A DNA stretch of 38,464 bases from Actinobacteria bacterium 13_1_40CM_66_12 (GCA_001917895.1 MNEW01000056.1:1-38464), one strand, 5' to 3'. Shown: positions 7,197 through 16,004, counted from the first letter of the stretch. Made by a program: numbers and translations. The notes: generated from the sequence alone by a model not told the origin.

Positions 7197-8924
7197 ATGA
7201 GTGGAGACGTGGACGCAGAAGATAAGGGTTTCGAGCAGTTCGAGCGATTCCTGGAGCACTGGTCCCGAAGAGACTTCCTGAAGCGAGCCGGTGGTGCGAC
7301 CGCCTATATGGCCTTCGCGGCCGGCGGCCTATCGTTCCTAGAGGCTTGTGGCGGGGGCAACACCTCGACCAGCCTGACGCCCAAGAAGGGCGGCCATGTG
7401 ATCGAAGGCAACTTCACCGACATCCGCACGCTCAACTCCATGCTGAGCAGCGACACAGCCAGCAACCAGGTCATCGGGCTCATGTTCGATGGGCTGCTGA
7501 ACTACTCGAAGAACGGAGATCTGGTCCCCGCCCTGGCAAAATCCTTCACCACCTCGTCGGACGGGCTCACCTACAAGTTCACGCTTCGCGACAACCTGAA
7601 GTTCTCGGACGGACAGCCGCTCACGGCCGACGACGTCGTCTTCACCTACCAGCTCGCCTACGACCCCAAGTACAAAGACGTGGCGTCGCCGCGGCGTGGT
7701 GACCTTCAGAAATACATCGCCAGCGTCACCGCCCCCGATCCAAAGACAGTGGTCATCACGACGACCACGGTGTTCGCGCCCTTCCTGGCCAACCATGCCC
7801 TCTACGGCATTCTGCCCAAGCACGTGCTTGGCAGCCTGGACCCGAAGGCGATCAACACCGCCGATTTCAACACCGCTCCTTCAGTGACCAACGGCGCGTT
7901 CAAGTTCGTCAAGTGGGAGAAGGGACAGCAGGTCACGCTCGCGCGCAACGACAACTATTGGAACGGTCCCGCTTACCTCGACTCTTACGTCTACAAGGTC
8001 CTGCCCGACTCAGTCGCGGTGACGAACCAGCTGAAGACGGGAGAGATCGACATCGGCCCGGTCGACCCATCGCAGTTCGACGACGTGAAGACGGCGACCA
8101 ACGTGGCCATGTCAGAGTTTCCAGTCCCGACCTTCACCTTCTATGCATACAACCTTGACTCCACCAAGCTGGGCGGCCAGCTGTTCGGGGACAAGGCAGT
8201 GCGTCAAGCATTGCTTTACGCGCTCAACCGCCAGCAGATCGTGACCGCGGTGTTCTTCGGCCATGGTTCAGTGGCCAACGCGGTGGAGCCGCCGACCTCG
8301 TGGGCCTACAAAGACAAGCCTCAGGTCCTGATCGGCTTTGACAAGGCGAAGGCCGAATCGTTGCTCGACGGCGCCGGATGGGCCAAAGGATCCGACGGCA
8401 TCCGTGCCAAGGGCGGGCAGAAGCTCAAGTTCACGATGATCACCAATGCCGGCAACAAACAGCGCGAAGCAATGCTCACCGTCATGCAGCAGTCGTGGAA
8501 GGACGTCGGCGTCGACGCCACCCCGAGCCTCATCCAGTTCCCGCAGCTGGTGAGCCAGATCGTCAGCATCCGCACGTTCGACCTGTTCCTGGTCGGCTTC
8601 AACTGGGGCGCGGACCCCGACGTGTCCCCGCTCTATCACTCGAGGAACACGGCGCCCGGCGGCTTCAACGGCGCCGACTTCAAAAACGACACCGCGGACC
8701 AGCTCCTGGACCAGGCGCTCGGCACAGTCGACAAGGCCAAGCGCAAGTCGCTGTACTTCCAGTTCCAGGACCTCATGTCGGACCTGCAGCCGTCGCCGGT
8801 CATCCTGTTCAACAGCGGAATCTATGGCGTCAACACGCGCGTACAGGGGACCGACTTCGGCCCGTTCAACCAATTTGCCCAGCGGCCCTGGAACGCCAAG
8901 GTTTGGGTGACGGACGGCAAGTAA
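7197..8924 (+). CDS. Tat-exported ABC solute-binding lipoprotein (family 5, DppA/OppA-like)
   Basis: This encodes 575 aa. The cytoplasmic N-tail is followed by a twin-arginine signal SRRDFLKRAGG (residues 23-33), a hydrophobic stretch and lipobox LEAC with Cys51, so the protein should be Tat-exported folded and lipid-anchored. The mature part has family-5 landmarks: LTYKFTLRDNLKFSDGQPL, TADDVVFTYQ, NDNYWNGPAYLDSY and AVRQALLYALNRQQI. It would capture peptides or similar solutes (opines, nickel chelates, sugars) for the permeases encoded next. The start is fixed by the GGAGGTG ribosome-binding site; the frame is open 27 codons further upstream but without such a site. Tat use is a less common choice for this family. 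Confidence 0.93.
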   Translation: MSGDVDAEDKGFEQFERFLEHWSRRDFLKRAGGATAYMAFAAGGLSFLEACGGGNTSTSLTPKKGGHVIEGNFTDIRTLNSMLSSDTASNQVIGLMFDGLLNYSKNGDLVPALAKSFTTSSDGLTYKFTLRDNLKFSDGQPLTADDVVFTYQLAYDPKYKDVASPRRGDLQKYIASVTAPDPKTVVITTTTVFAPFLANHALYGILPKHVLGSLDPKAINTADFNTAPSVTNGAFKFVKWEKGQQVTLARNDNYWNGPAYLDSYVYKVLPDSVAVTNQLKTGEIDIGPVDPSQFDDVKTATNVAMSEFPVPTFTFYAYNLDSTKLGGQLFGDKAVRQALLYALNRQQIVTAVFFGHGSVANAVEPPTSWAYKDKPQVLIGFDKAKAESLLDGAGWAKGSDGIRAKGGQKLKFTMITNAGNKQREAMLTVMQQSWKDVGVDATPSLIQFPQLVSQIVSIRTFDLFLVGFNWGADPDVSPLYHSRNTAPGGFNGADFKNDTADQLLDQALGTVDKAKRKSLYFQFQDLMSDLQPSPVILFNSGIYGVNTRVQGTDFGPFNQFAQRPWNAKVWVTDGK

Positions 8925-8962
8925 AGAGGAATAGGGGAGCCGCCGGAATAGGCTTGTAGCGG

Positions 8963-9934
8963 ATGCTGGCCAAGTACCTGCTCCGGCGGTTCTTCGCCTC
9001 GATCGTCGTCGTCTTGGGCGTGACGGCCATCACCCTCGTGCTCATGGACCGCACGCGCGGCACCTACGTGCCGGGCATCGATCTCAACCCCAATCTTCGG
9101 CCCGACGATATCGAACGCCTGAGGGCGAACCTGGGCCTCGACCGGCCTTTCTACGTTTGGTACATCACCTGGCTCTGGAACGTGGTCCATGGCGATTTCG
9201 GCCGCTCGATGATCGATGGCAGCCCGGTGATGAGCCACATCCTCGACCGTCTGCCCAACACGTTGGAGCTCACGGCCACAGCGATCCTGATCGGCGTTGT
9301 GCTCTCAATTCCGCTTGGCGTGATCGGCGCACTCAGGCGCGGCAGCAAGGTCGACCACGGGTTGACCGTGGTCTCGGTGGCGGGCTTCGCGGTGCCGCAG
9401 TTCTGGCTCGGCCTGCTGCTGATCCTGTTCTTCTCGGTCACGTTCGAGCAGCACGGCTGGCCGTGGCTTCCATCCAGCGGCGCCACGAGCGCGCTGGGCG
9501 GCGGCGACATCCTCGACCGGCTCGAGCACCTGATCATGCCGGCCACGGTGCTCTCCTTCTTCTATCTGTCCCTGTGGTCGCGCTTCACTCGCTCGAGCAT
9601 GCTCGAGGTTCTCTCGCAGGACTACATCCGCACCGCGCGCGCCAAAGGCATGGGCGAACGGCGAGTCGTATACCTGCACGGGCTGCGCAACGCATTGATC
9701 CCTCTGATCACGCTGGTCGGCCTCGAGCTGCCGGGCCTGGTGAGCGGCGGGCTGGTCGTCGAGGTCGTCTTCGGCTGGCCGGGCATCGGGCGCCTGCTGT
9801 TCGAGCGCGCCCTCCAGTACGACTACTCGACGGTGATGGGCGTCACCTTCTTCGCCACACTCCTGGTCATCGCCGGCAACCTGCTCGCGGACGTGCTGTA
9901 TGCAGTCCTCGATCCGCGGATCCGCTACGCGTGA
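8963..9934 (+). CDS. ABC importer permease, DppB/OppB-like
   Basis: This encodes 323 aa with about six membrane helices. It begins MLAKYLLRRFFASIVVVLGV, as usual for DppB-type permeases. The cytoplasmic EAA loop, ARAKGMGERRVVYLHGLRNA, contacts the ATPase. GLVVEVVFGWPGIGRLLFE near the end is another family signature. It lies 38 nt after the solute-binding protein gene. The ribosome-binding site is weak, so expression may drop after the first gene. Confidence 0.93.
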   Translation: MLAKYLLRRFFASIVVVLGVTAITLVLMDRTRGTYVPGIDLNPNLRPDDIERLRANLGLDRPFYVWYITWLWNVVHGDFGRSMIDGSPVMSHILDRLPNTLELTATAILIGVVLSIPLGVIGALRRGSKVDHGLTVVSVAGFAVPQFWLGLLLILFFSVTFEQHGWPWLPSSGATSALGGGDILDRLEHLIMPATVLSFFYLSLWSRFTRSSMLEVLSQDYIRTARAKGMGERRVVYLHGLRNALIPLITLVGLELPGLVSGGLVVEVVFGWPGIGRLLFERALQYDYSTVMGVTFFATLLVIAGNLLADVLYAVLDPRIRYA

Positions 9935-9971
9935 AAGCCCCACAAAATCTTCCATTTTTCGGGGACCCCGA

Positions 9972-10901
9972 ATGAGCATGCTGGGTCAGACACCCGCGAC
10001 CGAGATCGAAGCCCCGATCAGCACGTTCGAAGGTGCCGCCACCCGTCCGGCACAGTCGTACTGGAACGAATCGTGGGAGCGGCTGCGCGCCAACCGCATC
10101 GGCATGGGCGCCGGGATCCTGATCGTCATCCTGGGCGCCATCGCACTCGCGGCGCCGCTGTTCACACAGTTCCTCACGCACTACGAGCCCTACCGACTCG
10201 ACCTGCTGTCGACTTTCCAGCCGCCAGGCCATCCACATCTCCTGGGCACAGATGATCTCGGACGCGACACGCTCACGCGGCTGATCTACGGCGGCCGCGT
10301 ATCACTCGGCGTCGCGTTCTTGACGGTCGGGCTTTCACTGACCCTCGGCACGACCGTCGGCCTCGTCGCCGGCTTTTACGGCCGCTGGGTCGACGACATC
10401 CTCATGCGAATCGTGGACACCGTGCTGTCGATCCCGGCGATCTTTCTCTTCATCCTCATGTCGATCTTGTTCCGCCCGAACCCGATCACCCTGGCGATGA
10501 TCATCGCCTCAGTCGGCTGGGGCGGTGTGGCGCGACTCGTTCGCGGAGAGGTGCTCTCGGTCAAGCAGCGGGATTTCATCATGGCCACGCGCTCCATCGG
10601 CGCCCGCGACCTGCGATTGATCGCCATCCACCTCTTGCCCAACGTGCTGCCGGTTTTGATCGTCGCCGCCAGCCTCGGGGTCGGCCAGATCATCCTCATC
10701 GAGGCGGCGCTCGACTTCCTCGGTCTTGGCATCCAGCCACCGACGGCGAGCTGGGGCAACATGTTGACCAACGCCCAGAGCTACTTCTTCCACTCCGTCT
10801 GGCTGGTGTATTTCCCGGGGGTGACGATCTTCATCACGGTGCTTGCATCAAACGTATTCGGCAACGCGGTCCGCGACGCCTTCGATCCCAGGCTCAAGTA
10901 G
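9972..10901 (+). CDS. ABC importer permease, DppC/OppC-like
   Basis: This encodes 309 aa. The N-terminal cytoplasmic tail is followed by [20 protein letters not shown] and a first helix, as in DppC proteins. [20 protein letters not shown] and the EAA loop [20 protein letters not shown] are diagnostic, and [14 protein letters not shown] is the C-terminal signature. I chose ATG 9972 (MSMLGQTP). The frame is open upstream into the DppB gene, but 9972 clears that gene's stop by 37 nt. ATG 9978 is an alternative. With DppB it would form the membrane channel. Confidence 0.92.
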   Translation: MSMLGQTPATEIEAPISTFEGAATRPAQSYWNESWERLRANRIGMGAGILIVILGAIALAAPLFTQFLTHYEPYRLDLLSTFQPPGHPHLLGTDDLGRDTLTRLIYGGRVSLGVAFLTVGLSLTLGTTVGLVAGFYGRWVDDILMRIVDTVLSIPAIFLFILMSILFRPNPITLAMIIASVGWGGVARLVRGEVLSVKQRDFIMATRSIGARDLRLIAIHLLPNVLPVLIVAASLGVGQIILIEAALDFLGLGIQPPTASWGNMLTNAQSYFFHSVWLVYFPGVTIFITVLASNVFGNAVRDAFDPRLK

Positions 10902-11798
10902 TGCCCGAGACGCTGCTCGAGGTCCAGGACCTCCACACCGTCTTCAAGACCAAGGCCGGCATGGTGAAAGCGGTCGACGGCGTGTCCTTCGAGATCAGCC
11001 CCGGAGAGACGCTGGGCATCGTGGGCGAGTCGGGCAGCGGTAAGTCGGTGACGGCGCTGAGCGTCATGCGCCTCCAGCGTCCCGGGAAAGTCGTGAGCGG
11101 CAAGGTCATGTTCAAAGGCCGCGACCTCACCAAGGTTTCCGAAGGCGAGATGCGCGAGATACGCGGCCAGGACATCGCAATGATCTTTCAGGACCCCATG
11201 ACGTCCCTCAACCCGGTCTTCCGGACCGGGTGGCAGGTGGCCGAGCCTGTGCGCCTGCATCACGGCCTGGACAAGGCCAAGGCCATGGGAGTCGCGGTCT
11301 CCATGCTGGGCAAGGTCGGAATTCCATCGCCCGAGACCAGGGCGCGTGACTACCCGCACCAGTTCTCGGGCGGGATGCGCCAGCGCGCCATGATCGCCAT
11401 GGGTCTGACCACCACCCCGAAGGTCTTGATCGCCGACGAGCCGACCACGGCCCTCGACGTCACGATCCAGGCGCAGATCCTCGACCTTCTGCGCCACGTC
11501 AACCGCGATTTCGGCACCGCGACCATCCTCATCACCCACAACCTGGGCGTGGTCGCGGGCATGTGCGAGCGCGTGATGGTGATGTACGCCGGGAGGGTGG
11601 TCGAGGCGGGACCGACCGTGGACGTCTTCGATCGAAGGGCTGCCGCCCGACCTCATCGACCTGCCGACCGGTTGCGCGTTCCATCCGCGGTGCAAGTTCA
11701 CGATCGAGCGGTGCTCGCGTGACGTCCCGGCGCTGAACCGGGTGGGCGAGACGCAGCTGGCGGCATGCTGGGTCACCCAATCGGGGGTCGAACTCTAG
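10901..11798 (+). pseudogene. ABC importer ATPase, DppD-like, with deletion and frameshift in the C-terminal domain
   Basis: The gene starts GTG 10901, sharing one base with the DppC stop. The nucleotide-binding domain looks complete: GESGSGKS (Walker A), SGGMRQR (signature), [13 protein letters not shown] (Walker B) and the ITHNLGV switch His. After [11 protein letters not shown] the frame changes and ends in a foreign tail at 11722. Another frame, from about 11630, reads [20 protein letters not shown] and continues with the Cys-rich end of the oligopeptide-transporter C-terminal domain to TAG 11796-11798. The missing piece is the HPYT...LLxSxP part, roughly 25-30 codons. The shifted product (273 aa) keeps a whole ATPase core and could still work. 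A true lesion and an assembly error are both possible. Confidence 0.82.
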
Positions 11799-11994
11799 GT
11801 GTCCCGTCCGGGAAGCCGCTCACCAATCCATCGGCCTAGTCGGCCGGGCGCCTTCGGCGCTGAAGCCAGCGTCGCCTCCTGCGCTCGCTCGGTCACGCAT
11901 CTACGCGATGCGCTCCCTCACGTGCTCGTCGGCTCCTTGGCTCCGGCCGCCAAGGCCGCGTCTTGGCGAGCTTGTTCCCGAACAGGACACCAAG
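11799..11994 (+). other. Hairpin-rich 196-nt insert between the two ATPase genes
   Basis: Elsewhere the operon is nearly gapless, but here 196 nt separate the ATPase genes. Short inverted repeats crowd this stretch: CGGCC...GGCCG near 11832-11846, GCGCC-TTC-GGCGC at 11848-11860, CGCATC...GATGCG at 11896-11912 and CTTGG...CCAAG near 11937-11955. The frame of the downstream ATPase stays open from 11908, but that part ([15 protein letters not shown]) has no family resemblance. I see no second copy in this window. It may be a degenerate intergenic repeat. Confidence 0.4.
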
Positions 11995-12924
11995 GTGCCT
12001 GAGACCGCCCATGTCCAGCTGAAGAGGGCCTGGACCACATCCGATCCACTCGTGTCCGTGGAGGGGTTGAAAACGTGGTTCCCGATCTCGTCGGGCGTCC
12101 TCCAGCGGACGGTGGCTCATGTGCGCGCGGTCGACGGCGTCGACCTCGAGATCAAGAAGGGCGAAACGCTGGGCCTGGTTGGGGAGTCGGGCTGCGGCAA
12201 GTCGACGCTGGGGCGCACGATCATCCGCCTGCTCGACCCGACGGCGGGAACGATTCATTTCAAGGGTGAGGACATCACCCATCAGCACGGTACGGCGATG
12301 CGCATGCACCGTCGCGACATGGCGATGATCTTCCAGGACCCTTACGCGTCGCTCGATCCGCGGCAGACGGTCGGCGACATCATCGGCGAGCCGCTGGATA
12401 TTCACAGGCTCGCCAAGGGCAAAGAGCGGCAGAACCGGATCTACGAGCTGCTGCAGGTGGTGGGGATGAATCCGCGATTCGCCGACCGCTATCCGCACGA
12501 GTTTTCGGGCGGTCAGCGGCAGCGCATCGGGATCGCGCGGGCGCTCGCGGTCGGCCCGACCTTCATCGTCTGCGACGAACCGATCTCGGCGCTCGACGTC
12601 TCGATCCAGGCCCAGATCATCAACCTGCTCGAGCGGCTGCAGTCGAAGTTCGACCTGACGTACCTGTTCATCGCGCATGACCTTTCGGTCGTGAAGCACA
12701 TCTCGAACCGCGTGGCGGTCATGTACCTCGGCAAGATCGTCGAGGTCGCTCCCGGCGGGCAGCTCTACCGGCGGCCCCGACATCCCTACACCGGCTCCCT
12801 GCTCTCGGCAATTCCGATCCCTGACCCCGTCATCGAGCGCGGGCGGGAGCGTGTCATCCTGCAAGGCGCGCTCGAATCGTTCGGGGCCGAGCACATGGCG
12901 GCGTGTTTCTATCCATTAGATTGA
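11995..12924 (+). CDS. ABC importer ATPase, DppF-like, lacking part of its C-terminal domain
   Basis: This encodes 309 aa from GTG 11995. Landmarks are [20 protein letters not shown] at the start, GESGCGKS (Walker A), [12 protein letters not shown] (Q-loop), SGGQRQR (signature), [13 protein letters not shown] (Walker B) and IAHDLSV. The C-terminal domain begins normally with [16 protein letters not shown] and RERVILQG, then jumps straight to [17 protein letters not shown]. The expected PPSGCxFHxRC block, about 30 residues, is missing in frame. The ATPase core is intact. Its partner ATPase is damaged in the same domain but in a different part. Confidence 0.88.
   Translation: MPETAHVQLKRAWTTSDPLVSVEGLKTWFPISSGVLQRTVAHVRAVDGVDLEIKKGETLGLVGESGCGKSTLGRTIIRLLDPTAGTIHFKGEDITHQHGTAMRMHRRDMAMIFQDPYASLDPRQTVGDIIGEPLDIHRLAKGKERQNRIYELLQVVGMNPRFADRYPHEFSGGQRQRIGIARALAVGPTFIVCDEPISALDVSIQAQIINLLERLQSKFDLTYLFIAHDLSVVKHISNRVAVMYLGKIVEVAPGGQLYRRPRHPYTGSLLSAIPIPDPVIERGRERVILQGALESFGAEHMAACFYPLD
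12917..12922 (+). promoter_or_regulatory. Candidate internal leaderless promoter for pyrE (TAGATT)
   Basis: TAGATT, inside the last codons of the upstream ATPase gene, ends 6 nt before GTG 12929. No Shine-Dalgarno is visible for pyrE. The spacing fits a leaderless transcript that would free pyrimidine genes from the transporter promoter. Confidence 0.35.
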
Positions 12925-12928
12925 GTTC

Positions 12929-13456
12929 GTGATCGGGGAGCTGGAGACACTTGGGCGCGACCTGGTCGCGGCCTCTTATCTCAAAGGCGATTTCGTGCTT
13001 CGGTCCGGCAAACGGTCCAACCGCTACTTCGACAAATTCCTCTTCGAGACCGATCCCGCATTGCTGCGGCGGCTGGGCAAGCATCTGGCCGGTCTCGTGC
13101 CACTCACGACGCAGCGCCTCGCCGCACCGGAGCTTGGAGCCGTGCTCCTCGGCGGCGCCGTGTCCATGGAAACAGGTCTGCCGCTGGTCCTCGTGCGCAA
13201 GGAGCCGAAGGGCTACGGGACCTCGAAGCAGATCGAGGGACGATTCGAGCGGGGCGAACGCGTGACCGTGATCGAAGATGTCGTGACCACCGGTGGCGAC
13301 TCGCTGCGTTCGGCACAGGTCCTGCGCGACGCAGGCGCCGACGTGATCCATCTCGTCGTCGTCCTCGATCGTGGCGAGGGTGGCGAGGAGAACATCCACA
13401 AGGCCGGCATTCGTTACTCGCCTCTCTTTCGCATCACCGACCTCGAGCTTGACTGA
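12929..13456 (+). CDS. pyrE: Orotate phosphoribosyltransferase
   Basis: This encodes 175 aa from GTG 12929. The PRPP-binding motif is VTVIEDVVTTGGDSL, which is type I phosphoribosyltransferase consensus. SYLKGDFVLRSGKRSNRYFDK at the N-terminus and VLVRKEPKGYGTSKQIEG in the middle are PyrE landmarks. It converts orotate and PRPP to orotidine 5'-monophosphate in pyrimidine synthesis. It is followed with overlap by a dihydroorotase-like gene, the preceding step of the same pathway, which strengthens both calls. Confidence 0.93.
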   Translation: MIGELETLGRDLVAASYLKGDFVLRSGKRSNRYFDKFLFETDPALLRRLGKHLAGLVPLTTQRLAAPELGAVLLGGAVSMETGLPLVLVRKEPKGYGTSKQIEGRFERGERVTVIEDVVTTGGDSLRSAQVLRDAGADVIHLVVVLDRGEGGEENIHKAGIRYSPLFRITDLELD

Positions 13457-14843
13457 GCCGCGCTCCAACGCCCTCGTCATCGCGGGCGGCACCGTGCATA
13501 CGCCCGACGGCCCTCGTCAGGTGGACGTGCACGTCGCCGGGGGTGTGATCACCAGCGTCGGCAACGACCCGGCTCCGGCCGGAGCGCAGACCGTCGATGC
13601 GACCGGGATGTACGTCCTGCCGGGCGCGATCGACGTCCACGTGCACAGCCGCGACCCGGGCTTTCCGCAGAAGGAGGATTTCGGAACGCTGACTGCTGCA
13701 GCGGCAGCAGGCGGTGTGACGACTGTGATCGACATGCCGAACACGGTGCCGGCCGTCGATGCAGCCGGGGTGCTGGAGTCCAAGGCGGCGCTCGCCCGCG
13801 GCAAGGCCCGCGTCGATTTCGGGTTGTGGGGCCTGGTGCGTTCGACCACGACGCCCGACGAGCTCGAAGGCCTGGCGGCTGCCGGTGCGGTCGGCTTCAA
13901 GGCCTATCTCGGCTACGCCTACAGCCTCGCGCGGAAGCAGGTGCATTACTCGCTGAACCTCGATGATCCCGACCTCGAGGCGCCACCTGACTACGGGACG
14001 CTGGCCCGACTCGCCCCCGACATCGCACGCCTCGGCTTGCCGCTCGTGATCCACGCTGAAGACCCGGCGATTCTCGTTGCGTTCACGCGCCCGCTCGAGA
14101 CGTATGCGGACCTGCTGGCCGCGAGGCCCGCGGAGGCTGAGGCCGTCGCGATCGCCGCGGCGGCCGAGATCGCCGGCGCCTCAGGGGTGCGCTTGCACAT
14201 CGCTCATCTGTCGAGCGCGCCCGGCCTGGCCGCGGCGCAGGAGGCGATAAGGGCCGGCGCGCCGCTGACCCTCGAGACGTGCCCTCACTACCTGTGGCTG
14301 TGCGACGAGGATTTCGAAAGGGTCGGGACGGCGATGAAGATCTTTCCGCCGGTCCGCGCCGAGCATGACCGTGACGCCCTCGTCGACGGGCTCAGGAAGG
14401 GAACGATCACGACCGTCGCCACCGACCACGCACCGCACACCGATGCGGAAAAGGCGGCTGCGTTCGGTGACGCACCGGCCGGGAGCCCGGGTGTGCAGAC
14501 GCTTTACGTCAGCTGTCTCGAGCTTGCCAAACGCATGGGCGATGTCTGGCTGGCGCCACGCTGGGTTTCCGAGGCCCCGGCAGCGCTGGCCGGGCTGCAA
14601 GGAAGCAAGGGCATGATCGCGCCTGGATACGACGCGGACCTCGTGATTGTGGATCCAAACCAGCCAACTCGAGTGCGTCCGGAGATCATGCGGTCACGGC
14701 AGCGGCACAGCGCGCTCGACGGCATGGAGTTCGGCTTCACCGTGCGCGAGGTCTACCTGCGTGGCTCGCTGGTCGCGGGCGAAGGCGGGCGTCGAGGACG
14801 TACCGGCGGCCGTCTGCTTCGGCCGGCCCGACGCCAGTCGTGA
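13449..14843 (+). CDS. pyrC: Dihydroorotase (cyclic amidohydrolase)
   Basis: This encodes 464 aa, with TTG 13449 overlapping the pyrE stop by 8 nt. The amidohydrolase metal site is seen as DVHVHSRDPG (His64, His66), the lysine to be carbamylated in GFKAYLGY, VIHAEDP, LHIAHLSSAP, and TVATDHAPH with the catalytic Asp. It closes or opens the dihydroorotate ring. Allantoinase and dihydropyrimidinase have similar motifs, and the contact with pyrE is the main reason for preferring PyrC. No other ATG, GTG or TTG lies between 13449 and the first conserved block, and the open frame upstream lies inside pyrE. Confidence 0.85.
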   Translation: MTEPRSNALVIAGGTVHTPDGPRQVDVHVAGGVITSVGNDPAPAGAQTVDATGMYVLPGAIDVHVHSRDPGFPQKEDFGTLTAAAAAGGVTTVIDMPNTVPAVDAAGVLESKAALARGKARVDFGLWGLVRSTTTPDELEGLAAAGAVGFKAYLGYAYSLARKQVHYSLNLDDPDLEAPPDYGTLARLAPDIARLGLPLVIHAEDPAILVAFTRPLETYADLLAARPAEAEAVAIAAAAEIAGASGVRLHIAHLSSAPGLAAAQEAIRAGAPLTLETCPHYLWLCDEDFERVGTAMKIFPPVRAEHDRDALVDGLRKGTITTVATDHAPHTDAEKAAAFGDAPAGSPGVQTLYVSCLELAKRMGDVWLAPRWVSEAPAALAGLQGSKGMIAPGYDADLVIVDPNQPTRVRPEIMRSRQRHSALDGMEFGFTVREVYLRGSLVAGEGGRRGRTGGRLLRPARRQS

Positions 14844-15301
14844 GCGCCTTGATGCGCGTCGCCCTCGTGCTGCTCGTCGGCGTTGCAGTCGTGTGCTCTG
14901 CATGCGGCGAGTCGGCGACTTCGAATGGGTCCCCAGGGACCTCCAGCTCGGCCAGGGGAACCGGCAAGCTCGATCCCGCCGTCGCGATGCCGAAAGGATT
15001 TCCGTCGGACTTTCCTATCTATCCGGGCGCCCGCCTCACCCAGGCCAGTCAGGTCACGAACAACGGGCAGACCACCTGGGGCGTGCAGTGGGAGACCCTG
15101 GACGGCGTGGACGCGGTGCAGGGCTTCTATGTGAAAAAGCTCAACGAAGGCGATTGGACCATCACCTACAACGGCTCGAGCGGCGGCAACTTCTCAGCCA
15201 TCTTCAGCCGCAAGAGCAACCAAAAGGACGCGGGGATTCTCGCGGTCGAGTTGGAGTCGGACGTGACCCGTATCACCCTCGCGTTCGGAGAGAACGGGTA
15301 G
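14840..15301 (+). CDS. Small secreted lipoprotein of unknown function
   Basis: This encodes 153 aa from GTG 14840, overlapping the pyrC stop as GTGA. ATG 14852 is an alternative start. A hydrophobic signal (MRVALVLLVGVAVV) leads to CSAC, an imperfect lipobox, followed by a Ser/Gly/Thr-rich linker. The folded part holds FPSDFPIYPGARL and VQGFYVKKLNEGDWTITY, which recall small surface lipoproteins that pair a PIYPGA segment with a one-domain alpha-beta fold. I cannot name the family or function. It ends the plus-strand gene run. Confidence 0.75.
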   Translation: MSALMRVALVLLVGVAVVCSACGESATSNGSPGTSSSARGTGKLDPAVAMPKGFPSDFPIYPGARLTQASQVTNNGQTTWGVQWETLDGVDAVQGFYVKKLNEGDWTITYNGSSGGNFSAIFSRKSNQKDAGILAVELESDVTRITLAFGENG

Positions 15302-15317
15302 GTCGGGCCACCAATTC

Positions 15318-15370
15318 CGCGCGTTTGGATCAAAACGCGCGTTTGTGAGAGCGGGATTTCGCGCGTTTTG
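15318..15370. terminator. Hairpin between convergent genes, with a third repeat of its arm
   Basis: CGCGCGTTT (15318-15326) and AAACGCGCG (15333-15341) form a perfect 9-bp stem with a 6-nt loop, followed by only a short T-run. CGCGCGTTTTG occurs again at 15360-15370. The hairpin lies between the lipoprotein and MBL-fold genes, which converge, so it may terminate transcription from both sides. Confidence 0.5.
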
Positions 15371-15399
15371 CGCAAGACGTGCGTAATCGCAGAGTGCGC

Positions 15400-15987
15400 T
15401 TAGGCTCGGGTCGGGGCTCCTCTGAAGATCGGGTTCTGCGCGAGCTCGTTCTGAAGGCTCGTGGCGGGCCCATGGCCTGGGTACAGCGCAGTCGAGAGCG
15501 GCAGGCGCAGCAGCTTGGTGCCGATGCTCATCATCTGCCGGCGCAAATCGGTCTCGGGCGTCTGCTTTCCAATTCCACCCGCGAGGATGGTGTCGCCGAC
15601 GAACGCATGGTTCGCGACGACGAGGCACACGCTGCCCGGGGTGTGGCCGGGTGTGTGCATGACGGACAGCTTGAACTCGCCGAACTCCAATTCGTCGCCA
15701 TCGAGGAGATAGCGGTCGGCCGAGCGAAGGAACTGCTTGGCATCGGCCGAGTGAATTGCGGTCTGGCCGCCGGTCAGGTCCTTCAGCTCGTCCTTGCCGC
15801 CGACATGGCCCGGGTGGCAGTGAGTGGCGACGATGTACTTCACGGACATGCCCTTCGTCTGGTCGGCGAGCTTGTCGACCGGGAGCCCCGGGTCGACGAC
15901 GACCGCCTCTTTCGTGCTCGCGCACGTGAGGATGTAGCCGTTGACCTCGCGGTCGAGCCTGACCTTGACGATACCCAGCTTCGCCAT
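15400..15987 (-). CDS. Metallo-beta-lactamase-fold hydrolase with an altered metal motif
   Basis: This encodes 195 aa. The MBL fold is shown by NGYILTCASTKEAVVVDPGL, the metal motif THCHPGHVGG (residues 55-64), MHTPGHTPGSVCLV, FVGDTI and a final YPGHGP. In the usual HxHxDH motif the Asp is a second-metal ligand. Here it is Gly60 (HCHPGH). The other metal-binding His residues and the GDT Asp are present. The overall length suits a glyoxalase II-like or persulfide dioxygenase-like hydrolase. The missing Asp predicts a mononuclear or weakened site. The substrate is unknown. Confidence 0.88.
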   Translation of the reverse strand: MAKLGIVKVRLDREVNGYILTCASTKEAVVVDPGLPVDKLADQTKGMSVKYIVATHCHPGHVGGKDELKDLTGGQTAIHSADAKQFLRSADRYLLDGDELEFGEFKLSVMHTPGHTPGSVCLVVANHAFVGDTILAGGIGKQTPETDLRRQMMSIGTKLLRLPLSTALYPGHGPATSLQNELAQNPIFRGAPTRA

Positions 15988-16004
15988 CAGATCAGTATTA
16001 CCGC

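Noticed and set aside
11893..12894. 333-codon minus-strand frame over the DppF-like ATPase
   Set aside because: The plus strand has all ABC ATPase motifs. The antisense frame has none.
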